NCBI RefSeq assembly: GCF_000427625.1 | Contig: NZ_KE386569.1 | Location: forward strand, 559,376-623,375 | Origin: Methylobacter luteus IMV-B-3098 | GTDB lineage: Bacteria; Pseudomonadota; Gammaproteobacteria; Methylococcales; Methylomonadaceae | Direction of reading: 5' to 3' | DNA length: 64,000 nt | Part shown: piece by piece, positions 23,866 through 32,700 of the stretch | How the letters are laid out: each line of letters begins with the position of its first letter | How positions within the stretch are numbered: the stretch's first letter is position 1 | The notes under the pieces: model-generated | Seen by the model: the letters and a program-made list of their open reading frames with translations, nothing else | Database searches by the model: none | What the model was told of the DNA's origin: nothing | Made by a program: the position numbers and the translations under genes

Positions 23866-25803
23866 TTACTCCTTGATCTGGGCTGTGGCGAGGGCCGGCC
23901 GGACGGCGCGGAAGATTAGCATGGGCTGTTGCTCAAAGGTGAGGCTCAGTGACTGTGACTGAATAAACACTTGATAAACGCCCGTCTCCTGTGGCGTGAT
24001 ATCCGCCTGATACTGGCCTCCGCCCAGCGGTTTCGCCAGCAGCCGCTGCTGCCACAGGCCAGGGACGCGGACGATCAGCAGTTGCAGGTCGTTGACGCTG
24101 TCCTGAGCCGCATGATGGATCTTCACCCGGATTGGCACCGATTTGCCGACCGGCACTTCCTTGCTGTTCAGCAGATACTCCACCTTGACCGGCTGTCCGC
24201 CTGCCTTGGCGAGCTCAGGATCAGGCGCGATGTCGGCGGTAAAGCAATGATAGACCGTCGGATTGTCGAGCAGGACCGAGACGCTGTAACGGCCGGCCGG
24301 CGGCAGCTGCGCGGTGCCCGTATAAACGCCGGGCGCGGTTTCCTGCAGGCTGCGGTTGACGACCATGACCGCCATCGGATTCAGGCCGAAGTTCTCGAAA
24401 TTGCCCATCGGCGCGGCCATGCCTTCCGTGTAGTAATAGACGGATTTATCGGCCGGATTGGCGACCACCACGGCATTGCGCTCCGGCGTCGGCACAATGG
24501 CATCGGCCAGCAGCAGGCCGGATGAGCCCGGGGCGGCCTGGCCGCCCGGAAAGGTCGACACTGCCGCCGGCGTATTCTTGGCCAGCGCATCCAGCTGCAC
24601 CAGGCTCACGGTTTCGTTGCCGGTTGAGCGGATGTAAGCATAATGATCCGTGAACGTGATCTGGTCCGGCGCGGAGCCGACTTCGACGGTCTGGGCCAGG
24701 CGGTTCAGCGAAGCATCGATGATGAACACCTTGTTGTCCGTCTGGCTGAGCGCAAAGCCCCAGCGGCCATCGGGGCTGAACCGCAATGCTTTCAGGGGCT
24801 TGCCGGTCTCTATAGGTATACCGGCTTGCCCGTCCGCATCAATGACCAGCAGGCGGCCGTTTTCGGTGGCTGCGTACAGGGTTTTGCTCAATATTGAGAA
24901 AGCCAGCGCCGCGGGCCGCGCCTCACTTTTGATGGCCTTGTGGCTGGACAGTCGGGCGATGTCGATGACGGTCACGGTCTGGTCGTCGGCATTGCTGACG
25001 TAAGCGGTGCGACTGTCGGCATTGAAGGCAAACTCATGGCGTCCCTTGCCGGTAGCGATTGAGCCGGCCGCCTGGGCTTTTTCCGTATCGACGGCGCTGA
25101 CGCCGGCCGAAGACTTGTTGTCGGCCGCTTCAAGGCCCACCCACAGATAATGGCCGTCCGGTTGCAGCGCCAGCCGGGTGGGCGCGGCGTTAAACGGCAG
25201 AAAGGCGGTCGTTTTCCAGGTGTCGGTATCGATAATCGCCACTTCACGGCTCAAGGGCGTGGCGACATAGAGTTTTTTCTGGTCCTTGCTCAAGACCCAG
25301 TCCACGCCGGGGCTGTTCAGTTTGATGCGCGTGATCAGCTTGCTGCCGCCGAAGCCGTTGATCGGATCGATGACGGAAATGCTGGCCTTGTTGTTCAGCG
25401 TCAGCACGAAATAGGAGTTGAGGTTGACCTCGGGCTGAAAAGCCAGCTGGCTTTGCAGAAAGGAATTGATGCGGTCCTTGCAGGACAGGTTCTGTTCCTG
25501 CGGGTTCTCGCGGTCCAGCCAGACGGCCGGGTGCAGACCTTTGACCGGTTCCTTGCCGGACGTATCCCGGACCGTGAATTGCAGGCGCGCCGGCTGACCC
25601 TCGCGCAGTACGGCGACCGGGCTCTTGCCGGCCTGGACCGGATCGATGGCCAGGGCGATGGACAGCCCTTCCTTGACCACTGCGTTGGCTGGCGGATTAT
25701 TCTTCAACAGCGCCGGCCATTGATCGCTGAACGCGAAGGCCAGGCCGGCCAGCACGGTAAGGCACAAAGCTAAACTTCTATAATTGTTTATTCTCATAGT
25801 CAT
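23866..25803 (-). CDS. Secreted YncE-type beta-propeller with C-terminal Ig-like domains
   Basis: 645 residues. N-terminal signal or anchor (SLALCLTVLAGLAFAFS). A first segment (about 40-105) resembles an Ig-like or FixH-like fold (SIALAIDPV...VAVLREGQPARLQFTVRD). Next is a seven-bladed propeller (about 125-420) with YVTN-type blades (KKLYVATPLSREVAIIDTDT, TAYVSNADDQTVTVIDIARL, TLYAATENGRLLVIDADG). C-terminal beta-sandwich repeats follow (PGVYTGTAQLPPAGRYSVSV; GGQYQADITPQETGVYQVF). Relatives are annotated as cytochrome D1-domain or YncE-like proteins. First gene of the operon with SCO and the cytochrome fusion. No heme motif. Function unknown; probably a periplasmic scaffold or binding protein in the same pathway. 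Confidence 0.8.
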   Translation of the reverse strand: MTMRINNYRSLALCLTVLAGLAFAFSDQWPALLKNNPPANAVVKEGLSIALAIDPVQAGKSPVAVLREGQPARLQFTVRDTSGKEPVKGLHPAVWLDRENPQEQNLSCKDRINSFLQSQLAFQPEVNLNSYFVLTLNNKASISVIDPINGFGGSKLITRIKLNSPGVDWVLSKDQKKLYVATPLSREVAIIDTDTWKTTAFLPFNAAPTRLALQPDGHYLWVGLEAADNKSSAGVSAVDTEKAQAAGSIATGKGRHEFAFNADSRTAYVSNADDQTVTVIDIARLSSHKAIKSEARPAALAFSILSKTLYAATENGRLLVIDADGQAGIPIETGKPLKALRFSPDGRWGFALSQTDNKVFIIDASLNRLAQTVEVGSAPDQITFTDHYAYIRSTGNETVSLVQLDALAKNTPAAVSTFPGGQAAPGSSGLLLADAIVPTPERNAVVVANPADKSVYYYTEGMAAPMGNFENFGLNPMAVMVVNRSLQETAPGVYTGTAQLPPAGRYSVSVLLDNPTVYHCFTADIAPDPELAKAGGQPVKVEYLLNSKEVPVGKSVPIRVKIHHAAQDSVNDLQLLIVRVPGLWQQRLLAKPLGGGQYQADITPQETGVYQVFIQSQSLSLTFEQQPMLIFRAVRPALATAQIKE

Positions 25804-25930
25804 GTCTCTGTTTTATATAGTGTCCGATAACGATAACCCGCATGTATGAATCCGAAGATGATGCTTGCCTGAAGTTTGATGCTTGAACCCTCCGGCGGCT
25901 TGAATTCAAGCCGCTGGATTTTCTCCTGAC

Positions 25931-26761
25931 TTAACAGTTCAGGCATTTGTCGCTTTGGACATTGGTATTGAGATGCCCCAACTTAGCCTTGCCATTCAGG
26001 AAATAGATTTTCTGTGTTTTCGCATCATACTTTATACAAATAGCGTCTGTGCTTTCCAGGCAGACCTTGGAGCCGGCTTTCATGCGGATAGCAGTCGGCG
26101 TCGCTCCTGTATCGAGGCCCACGATCAAATGCCTGGAATCCATTTTTATGCCGAAGGTGCCGTAAGCGTCCGAAGCCCAGTGCAGGCCCGCCCACATATT
26201 GCTGCCGTCGTCGAAGCGCACGCCTTCAGCCCATCCCCCTCCGGGTTCGCTCTGGATATTGACCGCGGTATTGCTCCATTTGCCCGGATGTTCGTCCCCG
26301 TAGCCATCGCGCGCATTTAAATTGATGCCGATGATGCGCGCGTCCGATGACGTCATGGGCGACATTTCGGCGTTAAAGCCGATCGTATCGCCGGTGCCGT
26401 ACGAAATCCCTTCGCTGTGCTGCGCTACGGACCATCCATTTCCCCGGTTATACAGCCGGGACGTGATGCCGACCGCGTGGCCGTAATCGTGGGATGTATC
26501 CAATTGCAAATAAAACGGCCAGGGATAAACCGTGTTGTTCGTTTCGCCTTGCTCATAGATCAGCGCCATAATGCTGCTGGTCCCATTATTAAGCTCGTCG
26601 GTTGTTTTGCGGGCAAACTGGTAAGGTGAGTTCAGCGGCGGCATCTTCGGCTTGTTCGTGAACCATTCCAATCGTTTTACCGGGGTTGCGTTCCAAACGC
26701 CGCCAGCGGCTTGAGCCATGAATGGCATAAACGAGATTATTAAGAGTGCATACTTTTTCAT
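25931..26761 (-). CDS. Secreted protein of unknown function
   Basis: 276 residues. A clear signal peptide (MKKYALLIISFMPFMAQA, cut before AGGVW); GGAG stands upstream of the ATG. The mature protein is rich in G, D, W and aromatic residues (WPFYLQLDTSHDYGHAVGIT, GTGDTIGFNAEMSP) and ends with CLNC. The layout resembles beta-rich tail-fibre-like or carbohydrate-binding domains, but I recognise no family. It sits between the propeller operon and the CotA-like oxidase, each separated by 130-180 bases, so it may have its own promoter. Any link to oxidation is inferred only from position. Confidence 0.65.
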   Translation of the reverse strand: MKKYALLIISFMPFMAQAAGGVWNATPVKRLEWFTNKPKMPPLNSPYQFARKTTDELNNGTSSIMALIYEQGETNNTVYPWPFYLQLDTSHDYGHAVGITSRLYNRGNGWSVAQHSEGISYGTGDTIGFNAEMSPMTSSDARIIGINLNARDGYGDEHPGKWSNTAVNIQSEPGGGWAEGVRFDDGSNMWAGLHWASDAYGTFGIKMDSRHLIVGLDTGATPTAIRMKAGSKVCLESTDAICIKYDAKTQKIYFLNGKAKLGHLNTNVQSDKCLNC

Positions 26762-26827
26762 GGGAATTCTCCGGTATTATTGATTGATAGAGCGGAGTAC
26801 TGCCTGTTTCGCTGTCATGGCACGCCA

Positions 26828-26857
26828 GAGAGTGCAGCCGCAGGCCGGCCGCACTCC
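26828..26857 (-). terminator. Hairpin after the CotA-like oxidase gene
   Basis: GAGTGCAGCCG...GGCCGCACTC, the same stem found after both giant oxidase genes (29711-29745, 35483-35516). No T-run follows on the leftward strand, so it may act as an RNA-stability stem rather than a full terminator. Confidence 0.5.
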
Positions 26858-26939
26858 GATGCTTAACAGGCGTCATTTGATATGAACACTTCATAAAAAC
26901 TTTGCCGAAAAGGAACGAAACCTGATCCATGCCGGCCCT

Positions 26940-29120
26940 TCACTTAATGGTTGCCAGCGGAACCGGGCAGTCATTGCCCACGCACATCGGCCGCATCATG
27001 TCGTTGTCCTCATGAGACAAAATATGGCAATGCCAGACATACAGGCCGGGACGGTCGAATCTGGCTTTTACCCGCGTCACTTCACCCGGGTAGGCGATCA
27101 CGGTATCCTTGGAACCCAGCTCCCAGGCTTCGGGGCCGCGCGCGGCGCCTACTGCCGTTGCCGGAAGCAGGGGCATATCGTTCAAGTCAGATTGCAGTGG
27201 CTCACGATTTTGAACCTGGAACTGCACCAGGTGCATATGGATAGGGTGGGCATCTTCGGTGAAATTGTAGATTTCCCATATCTCCGTGGCGCCATTGCCG
27301 GGATTTTCGGTAACCGGATCCATCCAGGCGAAGGGCACGGGAGCTCCATCGCCATCCAATGTGCCGAGCATGGACGTGGTCGGGCCGAAGGGAATGCCGG
27401 CGGGGTCTTCGACAATATTCCGCAGGCTGTCATGGGCGTTGGTTTGGAAACTCGCGAAAACGGTTCCGGACTCCATTTCATTAACGGACACTTTGCGTAT
27501 AGTCAGAGGACTGCCCAGATTCTCGGCGGGTAACAAGTGGGTTATCTGTTGCGGAGGAATCGATTCATCCGCCGAAGCAGCAGGCACGACCGTAAACTTC
27601 ATGACCTGGCCGGTGGTGTCCGGATCGGCGAAGGCATAATCCACGCCGCCCACGCCGCCGCCAAAGGGCTCGTCGGGGCCTTCATTGATCAGGTAGAGCG
27701 GTGTTCCGCTCGGAACGTTGGTGAAATCCACGACCACATCGATTCTTTCGGCCGGCCCGATCAGGAGCGAACCCAACTGTTCCGGCCGGGTTTGAAAGCC
27801 GCCATCGCCTCCAACCACCCAGAACGGTACGGCTTCTGCTATGGGCCGGGCTGTCGGGTCGCTGGCAATTTTCAGAATCAGGAAGCGCGAATCGGAAGTA
27901 TTGAGAATGCGGAAGCGATAACGGCGCTGCTCGACGTCAAGCCGCGGCCAGCTGTTTCCGTTGACCAGCATTACGTTAGAGAAATATTCCGGATTCCAGA
28001 TGGGGGACACATCGCTGTCGCCGCCGGTTGCGGTTTTTTCTGGAATGAAGGGGATTTTCAGGTTGTTCTTCTTTACGCCTTCGAAGAACGCCCGATTGCC
28101 GGGATAGAACAGGCTGCCGTCTTTATTGAAGGCTCTATCCTGGATCGTCAAGGGAATCTCGTAGGCGCCTTGCGGCAATGATACGCTAGGCAGGTCCGAT
28201 GCGCCGCCGCGCAAGATATAATTTCCGCTCAAACCGGCATAGACGTTGTTTCTGGTCATGCCCAGCGTATGGTCATGGAACCATAACTGCGTGGCGCGTT
28301 GGTCGTTGGAATATTGATAAGTCGCAGCGCCAGGCTCATCAGCCGCGCCATCAATCTGTGCCCAATGGGTTCCCCGGAAGGCATAATTGGCCGGGATATC
28401 CGATGCCGCGGGCAAAGTCCATGATTCGGGGTAGCCGTCGCTGCCCGGAACGACATCCGCGCCATGCAGGTGCGTAACCAAGGGCACGGGTCCGGCATAC
28501 GGATTCGGGTCCATGCCCATGCTGTCCTGACCGCCAGGCCCTCCGGCCGGATTGGCCCAGTGTACGGTTTGATCGACCGGCAGCAGATGGGGAAGGAAGT
28601 TTCCATTGCTGTCCTTGAGATCATTGATCCATTTCACCCGTACCGGACGGTTGAACTTCGCCTCGATGGTATTGGAAGGGGAATGAAAGGTGCCTGGATC
28701 ATTGCCGGAACCGTATGCCCACAGCGTCGTTTTAGGCAGCGGTGCAGGAAGAACCTGTTGTTCAATCTGGCGCGCGGCGATCTCGTAATAGTCGACATCG
28801 GAAGCGTTTCCATCCAGCGTCTCGGGCATTGACGGCGGAACAAACAAGGGGGAGATATACTTGGGAACTTTAGTTGGATCCAGCGTGCCGCCCGGCACTG
28901 CCGCCCAGGCAGCGCTCCCCATCCATGGCAACATAAGCATCAGTCCGACTCCGGCCAGAGTCCGCCGCTTGAATGGACATAAGGCTTTTTGCCTGGCTTT
29001 TTCCCGGTACTTCACCGTTTTGCCGGGCAGCTTTCTCGGGTTATGCGATTGGACTGCCGTCAAGAAAAAAGCATCGTTGCCGGTTATTTTATTATTGTAC
29101 TCATGTACTTTATTAGACAT
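26940..29120 (-). CDS. Multicopper oxidase, CotA/bilirubin-oxidase-like
   Basis: 726 residues. All copper motifs are intact: THLHG (His217, His219), WFHDH (His282, His284), HPIHMHLVQF (625-634) and HCHILSHEDNDMM (697-709), giving T1 ligands Cys698, His703 and Met708. The layout (LWFHDHTLGMTRNNVYAGL, AHPIHMHLVQF, YVWHCHILSHEDNDMMRP) is that of CotA laccase and bilirubin oxidase. The N-terminus is long: about 50 charged residues precede a twin-arginine stretch KRRTLAGVGLMLMLPWMGSA, cut near AWA. A start further inside is possible, but ATG 29120 has GAGGGTG upstream. Its upstream sequence is related to that of the two giant oxidases. Likely exported; substrate unknown (Mn(II) and phenolics are oxidised by relatives). 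Confidence 0.9.
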   Translation of the reverse strand: MSNKVHEYNNKITGNDAFFLTAVQSHNPRKLPGKTVKYREKARQKALCPFKRRTLAGVGLMLMLPWMGSAAWAAVPGGTLDPTKVPKYISPLFVPPSMPETLDGNASDVDYYEIAARQIEQQVLPAPLPKTTLWAYGSGNDPGTFHSPSNTIEAKFNRPVRVKWINDLKDSNGNFLPHLLPVDQTVHWANPAGGPGGQDSMGMDPNPYAGPVPLVTHLHGADVVPGSDGYPESWTLPAASDIPANYAFRGTHWAQIDGAADEPGAATYQYSNDQRATQLWFHDHTLGMTRNNVYAGLSGNYILRGGASDLPSVSLPQGAYEIPLTIQDRAFNKDGSLFYPGNRAFFEGVKKNNLKIPFIPEKTATGGDSDVSPIWNPEYFSNVMLVNGNSWPRLDVEQRRYRFRILNTSDSRFLILKIASDPTARPIAEAVPFWVVGGDGGFQTRPEQLGSLLIGPAERIDVVVDFTNVPSGTPLYLINEGPDEPFGGGVGGVDYAFADPDTTGQVMKFTVVPAASADESIPPQQITHLLPAENLGSPLTIRKVSVNEMESGTVFASFQTNAHDSLRNIVEDPAGIPFGPTTSMLGTLDGDGAPVPFAWMDPVTENPGNGATEIWEIYNFTEDAHPIHMHLVQFQVQNREPLQSDLNDMPLLPATAVGAARGPEAWELGSKDTVIAYPGEVTRVKARFDRPGLYVWHCHILSHEDNDMMRPMCVGNDCPVPLATIK

Positions 29121-29154
29121 GCAGACACCCTCAATACCGCCAAGTTAAAAAATT

Positions 29155-29174
29155 TATGTTTAAGATTAAACATA
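29155..29174. promoter_or_regulatory. Perfect 20-bp palindrome 35 bases before the oxidase start
   Basis: TATGTTTAAGATTAAACATA: 9-bp perfect arms around GA. Position and symmetry suit the operator of a dimeric repressor acting on the leftward CotA-like gene. It is not present upstream of the giant oxidases. Confidence 0.5.
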
Positions 29175-29314
29175 AGCATATGATAAAGAAGAAAAAATTA
29201 GGTTAGGTAAGATTCTCGTTCAATATCAGGGAACCAAGCCCGGATCATCGTCATGCATAAACCGGGCATGGTTTTTGTATTCACCCCTGTCCCTTTAACA
29301 GCCTGTTCATCGCC

Positions 29315-29500
29315 GCGCGACAATACCTTAAGAAATTATTAAAGGATGAACTGACTTTAGCTTGTAAAAGCAGCGTATGAAATCGGGTTAAACCCTGATT
29401 TTTAACTCAGGAAGTACCTTATTTGGTGGGCTACAGCTTGAGGAGGTAAGTGAACAGGTAGCGATGGGGCTGATAATCCGCTGGAGTTATCGATTGAACA
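29315..29500 (-). promoter_or_regulatory. Duplicated oxidase upstream element, copy A
   Basis: Contains CAATACCTTAAGAAATTATT, then GTATGAAATCGGGTTAAACC, CTGATTTTTAACTCAGGAA and, farther up, CTGATAATCCGCTGG and ATCGATTGAACA. These blocks recur in the same order upstream of both giant oxidase genes (copies B and C). About 200 bases separate it from the CotA-like start, more than in the other two copies. AAATCGGGT/ACCCTGATTT forms an imperfect inverted repeat. Confidence 0.6.
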
Positions 29501-29576
29501 GATGTGAAGTCATGCGCATGAAGTAAGGATTTGGTTAAAAATAATTTCCCGGTTTGCGAATGAAATTAGCTCTTAT

Positions 29577-29622
29577 GTAGGGGCGAATTCATTCGCCCAG
29601 GGCGACTTAAGTCGCCCCCACA
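29577..29622. repeat. REPIN family VI
   Basis: GTAG-GGGCGAATTCATTCGCCC facing GTGG-GGGCGACTTAAGTCGCCC in inverse orientation, in the gap between the CotA-like and giant oxidase genes. A single degenerate relative lies at 60621-60643. Confidence 0.75.
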
Positions 29623-29710
29623 AATATATGTATTCATTGAAATTTAGGGAAGTTATTAATTGCCGCATCCTAAGCCGGGAAAGTATTAGGTGCGGATATG
29701 CTTGTCGATA

Positions 29711-29745
29711 ATAAAAAGAGTGCAGCCGCAAACCGGCTGCACTCT
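29711..29745 (-). terminator. Rho-independent terminator of the first giant oxidase
   Basis: Stem AGAGTGCAGCCG/CGGCTGCACTCT with a 5-base loop, followed on the leftward strand by TTTTTATTAT. It lies about 20 bases beyond the stop codon. Confidence 0.85.
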
Positions 29746-29763
29746 TATACGCTTTAAAGGGCG

Positions 29764-32700
29764 CTATTCGACCCGTAATTTACCCCACAAGCCGCCGTCA
29801 AACTGGAACGATGCCTGATCGCGGTAGAGGTAATCGCCGGGCGTCGCGAAGACACCGCCGGCGCCGTTGGCCAACAGGAAGTTGAAATGGCTGCCCGGCC
29901 CGATACCGGCCTGAGAGCCATGCCATTCCGACCAGCTATTGTCGCCGATCACCGTTGAACCTTTGGTAAACGGCTCTTCCTGCCAGATGTGCCCGTGTTG
30001 CTGGAACACATGATTGCGAGGATGGCCACCGGGTTGCAGTACGCGCAGCCGGACCGGGTCGCCGGCCTTGGCCGTGAAAGTCGGCGTTTCCGCCTCGCCG
30101 GTCAGCACATTGCTGAAGTCAAAGCCGCGCGTTACTGACAACGGGGTATCCGGCGCAAACGGTATGCGGGTCCACATCGGCTCGGTCTTGTAGTTGAAGG
30201 CTCTCTGGCCGCTGTCCTCGGGATCTTCCGATTCGGCGAGGTTGGGCACGGGCACGCCGTCCTGCTGCAGGTTCAGGTCATCCTGGAACAGCAGCACATG
30301 TTCCCTGAAGAACTTGCCGTTCGCCAGGGTGACCGTGGCCGAAGCGCGCATGGCGGCGTCTTCCTGCCAGCTTGAGCTTTGCGGTTCGATGATCAACGCG
30401 CCGATCGCGCCTTTGCTGGCGTGTTTGATGCGGTCCGACGGCATCAGGTTGACGGCGCCGTATTCCACCGGCTCGGCAAAATGCTTCTTCTGTTTCGATC
30501 TGGCATCAGGATAGGGTTTAGCCGTCAGTTTGCCGGCATACCATATGTATTTGGCCACTTTGCCGGGCGCGGCGGTGACTGTATCGCCGCCCGGCAGGGT
30601 CCAGTTCTGGCCTATGCTCAGACCGGCGCCGCGCAGGGCGTCGAACTCCACCAGTTGCGGCGTCAGGCCGATGTGGCTGGAAGGCCGGATGTCGTTGTTG
30701 TTGAAGCCTTCGACGATCATGGGCATCGTGCTCCAGCCATCCTGTTGCGTATTGCCCAGGTTCGCGGGCAGGTGATTGAACAGGTCCAGCGTGATGCAGT
30801 CGCCGGCGCGGGCGCGCAGGATCAGCGGCTCGACCGGTACGCCGGGTTTCAGTTTTTTCCGGCTCGCGTCCAGATCGGCACCGCGCACGAACAGGATGGC
30901 GCCCGGATCTTCCAGCCCGGCCCGCTGGTTGTAAACCAGCGGGCCGCCCAGCAGATCTTTGGCCAGAAACGCATGCACCTGGAAGTTGACCTTGGGTGCC
31001 TGGGCCGGGCAGACGCCATGCGTCGTGATGCAGTTCTGCCGGCCACGTTTATCCACGGTACAGTTCACCGGCAGTACGCTTCCCTCCGGATTGCTCGGCA
31101 GTTTCGCCAGGGTCGGTCTCGGGTAGCGTTTCGAGTAAGTGCCTTTATCGTTGTAGGTCCGCATGATGCCCCACAGGCCGTTCCAGAGATCATCGGTCGC
31201 CATGCCCGGGAAATAGGCCAGATCGATCCATGGCGTGCCCGGATTGACGGAGTCTACGGCATTTACCTCGAACTCGAAGTGCTCGGAGATGCCCAGCATT
31301 TGCGAACTGCGGTAACCGGAATCTTTCAGGTCCGGTTCGAACAGCCATTTGAGGCCGTGCGCGCCGAAGTTGTGGCCTTCCTCATGGGCGCCCCCCAGAA
31401 GCCGTATCTGGACCTTGTCGCCGGCATAGGCTTTCATCAGCGGCGTGAACGGATCGCCGGGCAGGACATCCCGGGTTAGCGGCTGGGCAAAGAAGTCCGG
31501 CTGGCGGTTCAGGGCGGCAATGGCCCGGTCCGTGCGCGATTCCAGCGCGAACGACAGGTCGCCGGCCCGGCCCGGGGTTTGGACGTTGGCGCCATTATTG
31601 ACCCGCAGCGCGATCGGTTCGTTGCGGTAGTTCACGGTCATGGTGCCGGGATCGTCGGCCGAAATGGCTTCGGGGCAGGGGCGTGGAACGCCGCCCGGAC
31701 AGGGAACCGCGAGCTCTACCAGATCATGAAGGCCGGCCTCCTGTTTGCCGGGCGGATTGACCGCGGTGTCGTCGCTCCGGTAGGCCAGCGAGAAGTCGCC
31801 CATTTCCAGCAGGAACTCGCGGTAAGCGTCCTTGCCGTCGCCGGGCTCGATGATGGCCTGCCAGCTAGTGGGGCCGCCGTCGGTTCGGCCGCCCAGCACC
31901 GCGCCGGTCTCGTTGTGCTTCCAGGTGGAACCGGCCGGCTCGATCACCAGGCCGGCATAGAGGCCCGGATGCTGATGGGTGGACGGGCCGAAGTGGTCGT
32001 GCGTGAACACGGTGCGCAGGGTGCGGTCCTCGCCGGCATTGTTCAGCACGTCGTCGGCATACCAGCGCTGCACGGTGGTCTGTACGCAGGCGCCGTTGCC
32101 GCGCTGGAAGTCGCCCAGGCTACAGACCGGCGGTTTGTCGGCTTGCTCGCCGGTCGGCTCCAGCCATTCGCCCGCCTGTTTGTTGATAGCCTCCAGGCGT
32201 TCGTGCACTTCCTCGGGACTAAAGGTGCCGTCCTCATAGTTCCAGCCGTTGCCGGCGCCGTCCGAGGACGTGACGTCGAACTTGACCAGATGGATATGCT
32301 GGCTGATGGTGTCGGTCGGCGTCGTCACCTGAAAATCATCCTGCTGGTAAACGTTCGGCACCAGGTTGGTGTGTTGGAAGGTGATGCAGTCCCCGGTGTT
32401 GGCGCGGAAGAACATGGGTTCCGGCGGTTTAATTTCATCGACCGTATCCTTGACGTCGTCCCACAGGGTCAGGATGCGCTGCTGCGGGAAATGCCAGCCG
32501 GCCTTGTTCATCTTGACATCCAGCTGAATCACGGCGGCATGGTAGAAACGATCATTGCCGGAGGGCTGCTGGTTGTCGTTGATGCAGGGGTCGGCGTACG
32601 GCGCGCCCGGCTGGGCCGGCAGGCCGTTGACCTTGAAGGCGCCCGCGCCGCCTTCCGGCTTCGGCGTGCTGTAGGCTTTCGGGCCCGGCGTCACACCGTC

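Noticed and set aside
30379-31479. Long open frame (366 codons) opposite to giant oxidase copy 1
   Set aside because: Antisense shadow of a GC-rich coding region; an equivalent antisense frame occurs in copy 2 only because the sense genes are homologous. No ribosome site or family match.
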